DNA from: CAJQPP01 sp041747075 | Lineage (GTDB): Bacteria > Planctomycetota > Planctomycetia > Pirellulales > Pirellulaceae | DNA length: 19,802 nucleotides | Assembly (NCBI GenBank): GCA_041747075.1 | Contig: JBGTFW010000351.1 | Coordinates: forward strand, 1 to 19,802 | Direction of reading: 5' to 3' | In this document: positions 1 through 7,362 of the stretch, one piece after another | How the letters are laid out: each line of letters opens with the position of its first letter | Numbering within the stretch: position 1 is the stretch's first letter | Translations under genes and position numbers: made by a program | Notes under the pieces: model-generated | The model's database searches: none | What the model was told of the DNA's origin: nothing | The model's input: only the letters and a program-made list of their open reading frames with translations

Positions 1-344
1 GAGCCGCCGTGGGAGCGTTCGTCGGCGGCGTCGCCGGTGGACTGGCCGGCAAGGGGATCGCGGAAAATATCGACCCGACGGTTGAAACCGGGTATTGGGA
101 ATCCGCTTACCAGGATCGCCCCTATTACAGCGACGAGTACGAGTTCAGTCATTATGAACCGGCCTATCGCGCCGGTTGGGAAGTTTACGATCCCTCCGAG
201 CCGGTTCAGTGGAGCGAGCGCGAAAAGGTTGCCCGCGCCCGCTGGGAAAACGAAGGGGGTCAGCCTCCGATGACGTGGGACGAAGCGCGTCTTGCCGCGC
301 AGGATGCCTACGAACGTGTCGACCGGAATCGCAAGGCTCGCTAA
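1..344 (+). CDS. Glycine-zipper stress-type protein, C-terminal part (5' end outside window)
   Basis: The reading frame is already open at the left edge (codons from base 3), so only the last ~113 residues are visible. They begin with a glycine-rich stretch, GAFVGGVAGGLAGKGIAE, typical of glycine-zipper segments that pack against or insert into membranes. A hydrophilic region rich in Tyr, Glu and Trp follows (for example TGYWESAYQDRPYYS and YEPAYRAGWEVYD) and ends in an Arg/Glu-rich helix. This layout (glycine zipper, IDPT, YW...RPY, YGPAYR-like motif, TWDEAR) matches a widespread family of small bacterial proteins usually annotated as hypothetical or stress-related; their biochemical role is not established. 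It ends at TAA 342-344. A GTG at base 9 could be read as a start, but it falls inside the glycine zipper and is unlikely to be the true one. Confidence 0.75.
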   Translation, partial: AAVGAFVGGVAGGLAGKGIAENIDPTVETGYWESAYQDRPYYSDEYEFSHYEPAYRAGWEVYDPSEPVQWSEREKVARARWENEGGQPPMTWDEARLAAQDAYERVDRNRKAR

Positions 345-386
345 ATTGCGGAGATCGGCACGGCAGGTTGACGGGTTGATCGCGTT

Positions 387-475
387 GTAGTGCGAACGAC
401 CAGTTCGCATTCCATGCATAGTTGTCGCGAACCGGCAGTTCGCGCTACTTGTCGCGAACCGGCAGTTCGCGCTAC
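387..475. repeat. REPIN-like cluster of three GTAG-headed hairpin repeats
   Basis: Three imperfect palindromes lie in this intergenic region. Copy A, on the plus strand, is GTAG (387-390) followed by stem TGCGAAC (391-397), a 5-nt loop and GTTCGCA (403-409). Copies B and C are read on the minus strand and are identical 26-mers (423-448 and 450-475) in direct repeat one base apart. Each has stem CGCGAAC, loop CGGCA, GTTCGCG, and then CTAC, which is GTAG on the minus strand (445-448 and 472-475). A therefore points against B and C, giving inverted REPs with outward GTAG heads. GTAG-headed hairpins are the known form of REP sequences mobilised by RAYT (TnpA-REP) transposases, and inverted pairs are called REPINs. 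No RAYT gene is in the window, so the assignment rests on structure alone. Confidence 0.7.
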
Positions 476-478
476 GAT
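449..478 (+). promoter_or_regulatory. Possible promoter formed by the third REP copy (TTGTCG-N18-TACGAT)
   Basis: TTGTCG at 449-454 and TACGAT at 473-478 each match four of six bases of the sigma-70 boxes and are separated by 18 bases. The -35 box and most of the spacer come from REP copy C; the -10 box uses the CTAC head plus the flanking GAT. The equivalent place in copy B lacks a -10 match. It would give a leader of about 80 bases before the Lon-like gene. This is inference from a weak match. Confidence 0.3.
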
Positions 479-568
479 AGTCCTCGGCGGAAACAGGCGG
501 GGAAAACGGTGCGGTGCTCTTTCGCGCGGGGGCTGCCCCGCTTGCGTTGCCGCCCGGTCACCGGCTGG

Positions 569-3058
569 ATGAATAGCTCGTCGGCTGATAAAAACGAATT
601 CATGGAAATTCTCAAACTCGGTCCGTCGGAACTCCGCTGGAAATGCGACGAATCGATGCTGGACTTTGAGACGACGGGCTCGGTCGATCCCGCCAGCCGG
701 ATCGTCGGCCAGGAGACGGCGCGGGAAGCGCTGATTTTCGGCATCTTGTGCGACGCACCCGGTCAAAACGTTTATGTTCGCGGTGCGCGCGGGACGGGTC
801 GGCTCACGATGGTCCGTCGCCTGCTGGAGGAACTGGCACCGACGACGGAGAAAAAGCGCGACTACTGTTACGTGCACAATTTCCGGCACCCCGACCGGCC
901 TCGGCTGGTGACACCAGGTCCGGGCACGGCACGTTCCCTTGCGAAACGAATCACCGAACTGGCCCGTTTTGTCGACGATGGCCTTGGCAAGGCGCTTGAC
1001 AGCGAGCCGTACGCCTCGAAGCTTGTCCAGATTCGCGAATCGATCCAGCAGCGGATCAGCGAAATCTCCGCGCCGCTGGAAAAGGACCTTGCGGACAATA
1101 ACATGGCTCTCGTTTCGGTCCAGCAAGGCCCGATGTCGGTGCCCGTGATCGTTCCGCTGGTCGCCGGCTCGCCGGTCCCTCCCGAAAAGTTCATGGAGAT
1201 GGTCGCCAACGGCAATGCCGACGAGAGTCAACTGGACAAGTTCAAGAAACTGTATCCCGATTTCCAGAAACGGCTGCAGGAAACCGGCAAGCTCGTCAAC
1301 GAGGAGTGGCGAAGGGGCGCTCGCGAAACCGACGCCTTCAAGGCCGAAGCGGCACGTGGATTACTTGAGGGCCTGACCGAGCCGATCCTCAGTGAGTTCG
1401 GGAGCGGCGGCGGCGTCCGCGAATTCATCGAGGGCATTGTCGCCGATGCGGTAGAAAACCGGCTCGCCGAGTCCGATGACGAGGATCAGCAGTTCGACCT
1501 GACGGAACTGTACGGCGTTAACGTTTTGCTTACCCACGGCGATTCCGTGCGGCGGCCGGTTGTCGTTGAGCCGACTCCCAGTGCGATGAACCTGCTCGGA
1601 ACGGTTGATCAGAAATGGGGACCGGGAGGCGTTGCCGTTTCCGACTATCGCGGAATTCGCGCCGGCGCGCTTCTGATGGCTGACCAGGGCTACCTGATCC
1701 TTGAGGTCGAGGACCTCATCACCGAGCCAGGTGCCTGGCAATCACTGATGAGAACGTTGCGGACCGGGCGGCTTGAGATCGTCCCGCCGGAATCGGGCTG
1801 GATGCGTCCTTACGTCGTCGTGCAACCAGAGCCGATCGAGATTCGGGTAAGGGTGATTCTGATCGGCGACGTGGCGACTTACTACAAGCTCGATTACCTC
1901 GACTCGGACTTTCGCGAACTGTTCAAGGTCCTCGCCGATTTCGATGATCAACTGCCGCGCGACGCCGACGGCGTGATGCAGTACGCCGCGGTGATCTCGC
2001 ACCTCGCGCGCGAGGAGTCGTTGCCTCCCTTTGATCAGGCCGCCGTCGCGGCGCTGGTCGAGCACGGCGCGCGAATCGCGTCGCGGAATGACAAGCTGAC
2101 CGCGAAGTTCGGCCGTATCGCGGATATTTCCAGGGAAGCCGCCTTTCTCGCGACGCGCGACGGCCACAAAACCGTCGGCCGCGATCAGGTCGTCGACGCC
2201 GTCCGTCGGACCAAGGAGCGGGCGAGTCTCCCATCGCGAAAATTTCAGGAATTGGTCGAAAACGGCACCTTGATCGTCGAGACGGACGGGGAGGTCGTCG
2301 GCCAGGTCAATGGTCTCGCGGTCATGCACGCCGGTCCGTTGACTTACGGGTTCCCGGCCCGCGTCACCGCCGCGATCGGACCCGGCCGCGCGGGACTGAT
2401 CAACATCGAGGGAACGGCGCGGATGTCCGGCTCGATTCACACCAAGGGCTTTCATATCCTTGGCGGGCTGCTGATGAACCTGCTCAAGTTGCCTCATCCG
2501 CTTGCCTTCACCGCGTCGCTGGCCTTTGAACAAAGTTACGGCGGGATCGACGGCGACTCGGCATCCGGTGCCGAAATGGTTTGCCTGCTCAGTGCATTAA
2601 CCGATATCCCCATTCACCAGGGCATGGCGATGACGGGTGCGATCGACCAGCACGGACACATCGAGGCGATTGGCGGCGTCAACGAAAAGATCGAGGGCTT
2701 TTTTGATGTGTGCCGGTATTTTGGACTGACCGGCAAGCAGGGCGTCGTCATCCCCCGCGCCAATGCGGCCGACCTGATGCTCCGTCACGACGTGGTGGCC
2801 GCGTGCCGCGACAACCAGTTCGCTGTTTATGCCGTCGAGACGATCCACCAGGCGATTGAATTGATGACGGGCCTCGCGGCGGGCCAGTACGGGCAGGACG
2901 GATTTCCCGCGGGTACTCTATTGGCGATGGCAGTGGACAAGGCCGGTGAGTACTGGCGGCGTACCTTGTCCAGCCCCGACCGGCTGACAACGGTGCGGCG
3001 GGAGCTGGCCGACGCGACGATGGACGTGGCGGCGGCAACGGATCAAACGAAGGGGTAA
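569..3058 (+). CDS. Lon-family (S16) AAA protease, YcbZ/LonB-like
   Basis: This is an 829-residue member of the 'Lon-related putative ATP-dependent protease' family (AAA_32 plus Lon C-terminal protease domain), a cytoplasmic peptidase expected to degrade unfolded or regulatory proteins. The C-terminal protease domain is clear: catalytic Ser664 in DGDSASGAEM and Lys707 in GGVNEKIEGFF, 43 residues apart, the same spacing as Ser679/Lys722 of E. coli Lon. The N-terminus has the family-type FETTGSVDPASRIVGQE followed by a P-loop-like GARGTGRLT (72-80), in which Arg78 stands where a Walker A lysine is normally found. The usual Walker B region reads GYLILEVEDL. Start choice is uncertain: ATG 569 or ATG 602, neither with a good Shine-Dalgarno. 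The frame is open further upstream to a TTG at 422, but that would translate the REP repeats. It is first in a four-gene run, and the next gene begins 4 bases after its stop. Confidence 0.9.
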   Translation: MNSSSADKNEFMEILKLGPSELRWKCDESMLDFETTGSVDPASRIVGQETAREALIFGILCDAPGQNVYVRGARGTGRLTMVRRLLEELAPTTEKKRDYCYVHNFRHPDRPRLVTPGPGTARSLAKRITELARFVDDGLGKALDSEPYASKLVQIRESIQQRISEISAPLEKDLADNNMALVSVQQGPMSVPVIVPLVAGSPVPPEKFMEMVANGNADESQLDKFKKLYPDFQKRLQETGKLVNEEWRRGARETDAFKAEAARGLLEGLTEPILSEFGSGGGVREFIEGIVADAVENRLAESDDEDQQFDLTELYGVNVLLTHGDSVRRPVVVEPTPSAMNLLGTVDQKWGPGGVAVSDYRGIRAGALLMADQGYLILEVEDLITEPGAWQSLMRTLRTGRLEIVPPESGWMRPYVVVQPEPIEIRVRVILIGDVATYYKLDYLDSDFRELFKVLADFDDQLPRDADGVMQYAAVISHLAREESLPPFDQAAVAALVEHGARIASRNDKLTAKFGRIADISREAAFLATRDGHKTVGRDQVVDAVRRTKERASLPSRKFQELVENGTLIVETDGEVVGQVNGLAVMHAGPLTYGFPARVTAAIGPGRAGLINIEGTARMSGSIHTKGFHILGGLLMNLLKLPHPLAFTASLAFEQSYGGIDGDSASGAEMVCLLSALTDIPIHQGMAMTGAIDQHGHIEAIGGVNEKIEGFFDVCRYFGLTGKQGVVIPRANAADLMLRHDVVAACRDNQFAVYAVETIHQAIELMTGLAAGQYGQDGFPAGTLLAMAVDKAGEYWRRTLSSPDRLTTVRRELADATMDVAAATDQTKG
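3050..3055 (+). promoter_or_regulatory. Shine-Dalgarno that selects the TTG start at 3063
   Basis: AAGGGG lies inside the last codons of the Lon-like gene, seven bases before TTG 3063. No comparable site precedes the next in-frame ATG (3099), so the TTG is the better start, and translation of the two genes is probably coupled. Confidence 0.6.
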
Positions 3059-3062
3059 CAAC

Positions 3063-4025
3063 TTGTCCTCCAGCCGCGTTTACAACGACATCTTCGAGAT
3101 GATGCCCGGCCCGGACAATCCGACGCCAATGGTCCGCCTCAACGCATTGAATCCCGTTCCGGAATTCAACTTGTTCGCGAAACTGGAGTGGATGAACCCG
3201 TTCGGCTCTGTCAAGGACCGCGCGGCGTGGTACTTGCTCCGCGAACAGGAGCAGGCCAATCAGCTCTCGGCGACTCGCGGGGTGGTCGAGGCGACGTCGG
3301 GCAATACCGGGATCAGTCTTGCGGCACTGGCCAGTGTTCGCGGATACCCAATGCGCGCCGTCGTACCCAATCGCGTGCCGCTGGAAAAAAAACTGCTCCT
3401 CCGGATGGCCGGTGCGGAATTGACCGTCATAAACGATGAGTTGTGTCCTTCGCCCGGAATGGGGGACGGGTCAATCAACCTGGCGCGTTCCTTTGCAAAG
3501 GCCCAGTCGGATCGGTACGTGATGCCCCATCAGTACGAGAACGAGAATAACGTAAGGGCACATGTGGAAACGACCGGTCCGGAAATCTGGAAACAGACCG
3601 GGGGCCAGGTAACGCACGTCTTTTTGTCGCTGGGGACCTGCGGCACGGTGACGGGCGTCAGTCGATTTCTCCGCGAGCACAACGCGAACGTGAAGATTGT
3701 CGCGGTGCAGCCTACGGAAGGGCACGACGTCCCCGGCCTTCGCAACGTCGCCCAGCTCGACGTTTCGAAGCTTTTCGATCCGTCACTGATCGACGAGATT
3801 CTGGAAATTGACTTTCGGCTCGCGTATCGCAACGCCATCGAGTTGTTTCGCCGCGAGGGCTTGCGGGCGGGTCCAAGTTCGGGTCTCATTCTTGAAGGAG
3901 CAATCCAGGTTGTCGAACGGGACCGCGCGGGAACAGGCGTGATGATCTTTTGCGACGATCTGTTCAAGTACCCGTCGAGCTTCGCCAAACACATGCCCGA
4001 ATTGACGGAGGGCATCGAGCCTTGA
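3063..4025 (+). CDS. Cysteine synthase-family PLP enzyme (CysK/CysM/CBS fold type II)
   Basis: This is a 320-residue cytoplasmic PLP enzyme of the cysteine synthase/cystathionine beta-synthase family, which performs beta-replacement on an activated serine using sulfide or another sulfur donor. Lys51 in GSVKDR is the Schiff-base lysine. TSGNTG (78-83) is the substrate loop, GTCGTVTG (191-198) the PLP phosphate loop (commonly GTGGT), and AGPSSG lies near the C-terminus. The length is normal for a single catalytic domain, with no CBS regulatory domain. The start is TTG 3063, supported by AAGGGG seven bases upstream. It is followed after 56 bases by a thiosulfate sulfurtransferase, which suggests a role in sulfur assimilation, possibly thiosulfate- or persulfide-dependent. 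The exact substrate (O-acetylserine, O-phosphoserine or homocysteine) cannot be told from motifs alone. Confidence 0.88.
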   Translation: MSSSRVYNDIFEMMPGPDNPTPMVRLNALNPVPEFNLFAKLEWMNPFGSVKDRAAWYLLREQEQANQLSATRGVVEATSGNTGISLAALASVRGYPMRAVVPNRVPLEKKLLLRMAGAELTVINDELCPSPGMGDGSINLARSFAKAQSDRYVMPHQYENENNVRAHVETTGPEIWKQTGGQVTHVFLSLGTCGTVTGVSRFLREHNANVKIVAVQPTEGHDVPGLRNVAQLDVSKLFDPSLIDEILEIDFRLAYRNAIELFRREGLRAGPSSGLILEGAIQVVERDRAGTGVMIFCDDLFKYPSSFAKHMPELTEGIEP

Positions 4026-4081
4026 TGTCCGCACCGTCGCGGGCCGTTCATTTTTGAAACTGCGTTGTTCAGGAGTCCACG

Positions 4082-4930
4082 ATGTCCGAATATACATTCC
4101 CCGATGTCCTTGTATCGACCGATTGGGTTCGCGATCACCTCGATGATCCGAAGGTCCGGCTCGTCGAGATCGATGTCGATTCCAACGCCTGGGAGGCCGG
4201 GCATGTGCCGGGCGCGGCGGGATTCAACTGGTCAACCCAGCTCAACGATCCGGTCCGCCGCGACATCATCGCGCGCGAGCAATTGGAGAAACTGCTGGGC
4301 GATCATGGAATTCGCAACGAGGATACGATTGTCGTTTACGGAGACAACAACAACTGGTTCGCTGCGTTTGGATTCTGGATTCTCAAGCTCTACGGGCACG
4401 AGGACGTACGGCTGATGAACGGCGGGCGTCAGAAGTGGCTCGACGAGGATGACAAGCCGATGACGGCAGAGGTCGCGCCGGTCAAGAAGTCGACTTACAC
4501 GGCGGGCGAAATGAAATCGGAATACCGTGCCCGAATCGACGAGATACTGGATGTGGCGCGGAACGGAGGAAAAAACCTCGTTGACGTGCGGAGTCCCGAC
4601 GAGTTTACAGGCAAGATCATCGCACCGCCTGGCATGAACGAGACGGCACAGCGCGGCGGCCATATTCCCAACGCAAAAAATGTGCCGTGGGCCACCGCGG
4701 TCAATCCCGACGGGACCTTCAAGTCAGCCGGTGACCTCAAAAAAATCTATTTTCACGAGGCGCAGGTCAACCCGGCCCGTCCAACGATCGCCTATTGCCG
4801 CATTGGTGAACGATCGAGCCACACGTGGTTTGTGCTCAAGTACCTGCTCGGCGTCGACGACGTCAAGAACTACGACGGGAGCTGGACCGAGTACGGGAAC
4901 CTGATCGGTGCCCCGATTGAAAAACCGTAA
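4082..4930 (+). CDS. Thiosulfate sulfurtransferase, two-domain rhodanese (CysA2/SseA-like)
   Basis: This 282-residue tandem-rhodanese protein transfers sulfane sulfur from thiosulfate (or 3-mercaptopyruvate) to cyanide or thiols through a cysteine persulfide. The N-terminal domain (about 1-130) has the usual rhodanese elements (VEIDVD, AGHVPGAAGFNW) but no catalytic cysteine. The C-terminal domain has LVDVRSPDEFTG and an active-site loop CRIGERSS starting at Cys239, followed by HTWFVLKYLLG and VKNYDGSWTEYG. This loop is that of actinobacterial CysA-type thiosulfate sulfurtransferases rather than the CG[S/T]GVT loop of mercaptopyruvate enzymes. ATG 4082 has GGAG six bases upstream (4072-4075). 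Its position after a cysteine synthase-family gene supports a joint role in sulfur transfer. Confidence 0.93.
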   Translation: MSEYTFPDVLVSTDWVRDHLDDPKVRLVEIDVDSNAWEAGHVPGAAGFNWSTQLNDPVRRDIIAREQLEKLLGDHGIRNEDTIVVYGDNNNWFAAFGFWILKLYGHEDVRLMNGGRQKWLDEDDKPMTAEVAPVKKSTYTAGEMKSEYRARIDEILDVARNGGKNLVDVRSPDEFTGKIIAPPGMNETAQRGGHIPNAKNVPWATAVNPDGTFKSAGDLKKIYFHEAQVNPARPTIAYCRIGERSSHTWFVLKYLLGVDDVKNYDGSWTEYGNLIGAPIEKP

Positions 4931-4958
4931 CGTTCGCGGAGACGAGTCAGTTTCGCCC

Positions 4959-6023
4959 GTGACGACCTTGAATCGATCGCCCCTCCTTTGCCTGACACTG
5001 GCCCGGCTTCGCGAATTTTATCGCCAGCCGGAAGCCGTCTTCTGGGTTTACTTTTTTCCGATCCTCATGGTCGTTGCGCTGGGCATCGCCTTTCGCGACA
5101 AGCCCATTGAGAAGATCACCGTCGACGCCGTTCGGGCACCGGCCACGACGGCTCTTGAATCAGCGCTATCGAGGGACGCACGAATCCAGTTCCGGCTGCT
5201 CGGAATGGATGAGTGCCGAAAACGCTTGAGAACCGGCAAGTCAGATCTTTACATCATCGCGCGCCACGACGCATCGGACGCGGAGCCTGAATACGAATAT
5301 GTCTACGACCCGTCGCGACCCGGCAGTCTTGTCGCCCGTGACGCCGTTAACAATCTGGTCCAGCGAAGCCATGGGCGAACGGACCCGGTCGCGACGACCG
5401 ACCAGGAATCGAGCGAACCGGGCGGGCGGTATATTGATTTCCTCGTGCCGGGGCTGATCGGCATGGGACTCATGGGGGGCGGTTTGTGGGGAGTCGGATT
5501 CGCGATCGTCGATGTGCGGATTCGCGGATTGCTAAAACGGATGCTCGCCACGCCGATGCGGCGCAGTCACTTTCTCCTCGGTGTGATGATTAGCCGACTC
5601 GTTTTTATGATCCCGGAGATCATCCTCTTGCTGATATTCGCTCGCTATGCGTTTGGCGTACAGATGCACGGCAACTGGCTGACGATTGTCGTGCTCGTTT
5701 TTCTCGGTGCGGTGGAGTTTTCGGGGATCGGGCTGCTCGTGGCGGCGCGGGCCAAAACGCTGGAGTCCGTATCAGGACTCATGAACCTGGTCATGTTGCC
5801 GCTGTGGACGCTTTCGGGCATTTTCTTTTCCTACGAGCGATTTCCCGAACAAGTCCAGCCGATCATCCAGGCGCTGCCGCTGACGCCGCTGATCGACGCG
5901 CTGCGCGCGGTGATGCTCGACGGTGCGACGTTATTCTCGCAATGGCCGCGACTGCTGATCATCACCGTCTGGGGACTGGTGACGTTCATCATCGCACTGA
6001 GGATTTTCCGCTGGCACGACTAG
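4959..6023 (+). CDS. ABC-2 type transporter permease
   Basis: This integral membrane protein is about 354 residues from GTG 4959. The layout is typical of ABC-2 export permeases (DrrB/YhhJ-like): an N-terminal amphipathic stretch, one membrane segment (about 26-45, AVFWVYFFPILMVVALGIAF), a soluble extracytoplasmic domain of about 110 residues, then five hydrophobic segments from about 160 onward. It has the conserved LKRMLATPMRRSHFLLG loop and the PLWTLSGIFFSYERFP/ALPLTPLIDALRAVML region. The frame is open to a GTG at 4908, which would overlap the sulfurtransferase by 23 bases; 4959 is preferred because family members usually start shortly before the first helix, but neither start has a strong Shine-Dalgarno. 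No ABC ATPase is next to it, so its motor subunit must be encoded elsewhere. The substrate is unknown. Confidence 0.85.
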   Translation: MTTLNRSPLLCLTLARLREFYRQPEAVFWVYFFPILMVVALGIAFRDKPIEKITVDAVRAPATTALESALSRDARIQFRLLGMDECRKRLRTGKSDLYIIARHDASDAEPEYEYVYDPSRPGSLVARDAVNNLVQRSHGRTDPVATTDQESSEPGGRYIDFLVPGLIGMGLMGGGLWGVGFAIVDVRIRGLLKRMLATPMRRSHFLLGVMISRLVFMIPEIILLLIFARYAFGVQMHGNWLTIVVLVFLGAVEFSGIGLLVAARAKTLESVSGLMNLVMLPLWTLSGIFFSYERFPEQVQPIIQALPLTPLIDALRAVMLDGATLFSQWPRLLIITVWGLVTFIIALRIFRWHD

Positions 6024-7294
6024 TCCTCTTCCTGGCGGAATAATTTCATGTCGCACAGATAAACGAGATCGCCAATGTCGCGGCCGTCATGATAGGCAAT
6101 TTCAACGGTCAGACGACGGACGCCTCCCAGTTCGAGGTCCAACGGGATCGGGTCGGGACGACCGCTTTCCAAAACCTCACGCACAAGCTCTCTTCCGTCA
6201 CCCGATACGACGATCGCAACGGTCCCGCCCTTCGCGACGCCGGGCGGCAAGCCGGCAATTCCCGTCAACCTTCCGTACCGGCCGTCGAGCGACCAGACCA
6301 TTCGCGTTCCGCCCCACGCGGCGACGCCTCGTGAGTATTCGATTTGCCGCGCCGCCCAACCCTCACCGGCCGATCGCCGCTCCAGTCGCAACGGTTCACC
6401 GTTGGGTCCTTCGTCAAAACGCGGCGCGTGAAGCACTTGCTGGTAAGCGATCAATTCCCGATTCAGCAACAGGGGTGCCCATTCCGTCGTGACCGGTTCC
6501 AGTTCGCTCAGCCAGGTGACAAGCTGGTTCCCAAGTCGAATGCTTGCCAACTCGTCGAATGGCAAGGTGATTTCCAGGCCGCACGGCGTCTGCAAGGCGA
6601 TCTCATTAGCGACGACGATCGCCGAATTGACGGCAATCCGGTCGCCGCCGCGCGTCATCAAATGCCCTGGTGATTCTCCGAATTCCCGTCCCGCCGCGTG
6701 GTACCATGCGACACCTTCGATTCGCGCTCGGGGAGCCGTTCGGGTTTGTCCGTTGCTTGTGAATTCGACCTCGTCGTCGGTGATCGTTCCGACGATGCCT
6801 TCCAGCCAGTCGAGTCGCTCGTCGCGCTGAAAAATCAGCAGGTCGCCGGTGAAGTCATTCGCATCGAGGATTTCGCGCCATTGGTTGCCAGTCTTCTCGT
6901 CATCCAGCCGCGCGAAACGAATCGCGCGAACCAGCCTCGTCGGGGCGATGAGCCGAACCGCGGGTCCCCCCTCAAGCGTCAATTCGTCGCCGGTTGACGT
7001 CACGCGGGAAGCCGTCAAGAGACTCCCGTCGAGCAACTCCAGCTCGGGCGGATGCCGTTCCGGCGAGGGCTGGACTCCCCGACGGCGGACCGTCACCACG
7101 GTTTCGGTGGGAAAGGAGCGTGTTTCACCGCCGATTTCCACGACAATGGATTGCCGGTCGAACGAAAGGAAATTTCCCTCGAATTCCTGATCGTCGGCGG
7201 TGACCACGACGACTTCTTCGTCCGGCGCCGCCATTTCGGGACCGGACGTTTGCCAAGCCGCACCGCACAGCGCCAACACCACCCATGACATCAT
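6020..7294 (-). CDS. Secreted protein with C-terminal NPCBM-type domain
   Basis: This protein is 424 residues. It starts with a short hydrophobic signal (MMSWVVLALCGAAWQTSG), so it is probably exported. The middle contains several short beta-rich segments with the pattern 'DGxxxxG... DexxxxxxG', such as TADDQEFEGNFLSF, LLDGSLLTASRVTS and GIVGTITDDEVEFTSNG; these look like small SH3- or Sm-like barrels. The last ~90 residues (SLDGRYGRLTGIAGLPPG ... VVSGDGRELVREVLESG ... LTVEIAYHDGRDIGDLVYLCDMKLF) fit the NPCBM/NEW2 putative carbohydrate-binding domain. ATG 7294 has GGAG eight bases upstream (7303-7306). The open frame extends to 7435, but that part crosses two strong hairpins and is not coding-like. 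The stop overlaps that of the convergent permease gene. Ligand and role are unknown. Confidence 0.75.
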   Translation of the reverse strand: MMSWVVLALCGAAWQTSGPEMAAPDEEVVVVTADDQEFEGNFLSFDRQSIVVEIGGETRSFPTETVVTVRRRGVQPSPERHPPELELLDGSLLTASRVTSTGDELTLEGGPAVRLIAPTRLVRAIRFARLDDEKTGNQWREILDANDFTGDLLIFQRDERLDWLEGIVGTITDDEVEFTSNGQTRTAPRARIEGVAWYHAAGREFGESPGHLMTRGGDRIAVNSAIVVANEIALQTPCGLEITLPFDELASIRLGNQLVTWLSELEPVTTEWAPLLLNRELIAYQQVLHAPRFDEGPNGEPLRLERRSAGEGWAARQIEYSRGVAAWGGTRMVWSLDGRYGRLTGIAGLPPGVAKGGTVAIVVSGDGRELVREVLESGRPDPIPLDLELGGVRRLTVEIAYHDGRDIGDLVYLCDMKLFRQEED

Positions 7295-7332
7295 CACTTT
7301 CACTCCACTGGCGAACCGGCCACAATGCAACA

Positions 7333-7362
7333 ACGATACCCTGGACCGTTGAAAACCGGCAA
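7333..7362 (-). promoter_or_regulatory. Possible promoter of the NPCBM-domain gene (TTGCCG-N18-TATCGT)
   Basis: Read on the minus strand, TTGCCG (7362-7357) and TATCGT (7338-7333) each match four of six sigma-70 box positions with an 18-base spacer. They would give a leader of roughly 30 bases to ATG 7294. The -35 box lies in the left arm of the 7356-7378 hairpin. This is a weak match and inference only. Confidence 0.3.

Noticed and set aside
391..409. Intrinsic terminator for the first gene
   Set aside because: The stem is good but no T-run follows, and the GTAG head and related copies fit a REP better.
423..475. Mini CRISPR array (two identical 26-bp repeats)
   Set aside because: The copies are one base apart with no spacer, and each is a self-contained hairpin; they fit REP elements.
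422..568. N-terminal extension of the Lon-like protein from TTG 422
   Set aside because: It would translate the REP hairpins into a repeated Arg/Ser-rich peptide (SRTGSSRY twice) with no family resemblance; conserved sequence begins only after ATG 602.
341..1231. Minus-strand open frame of 296 codons opposite the Lon-like gene
   Set aside because: It runs through the REP cluster, its translation has no family features, and the opposite strand is a well-supported protease gene.
4908..4958. Upstream GTG 4908 as start of the ABC-2 permease
   Set aside because: Possible, but it adds a polar stretch atypical for the family and overlaps the sulfurtransferase gene; kept only as an alternative.
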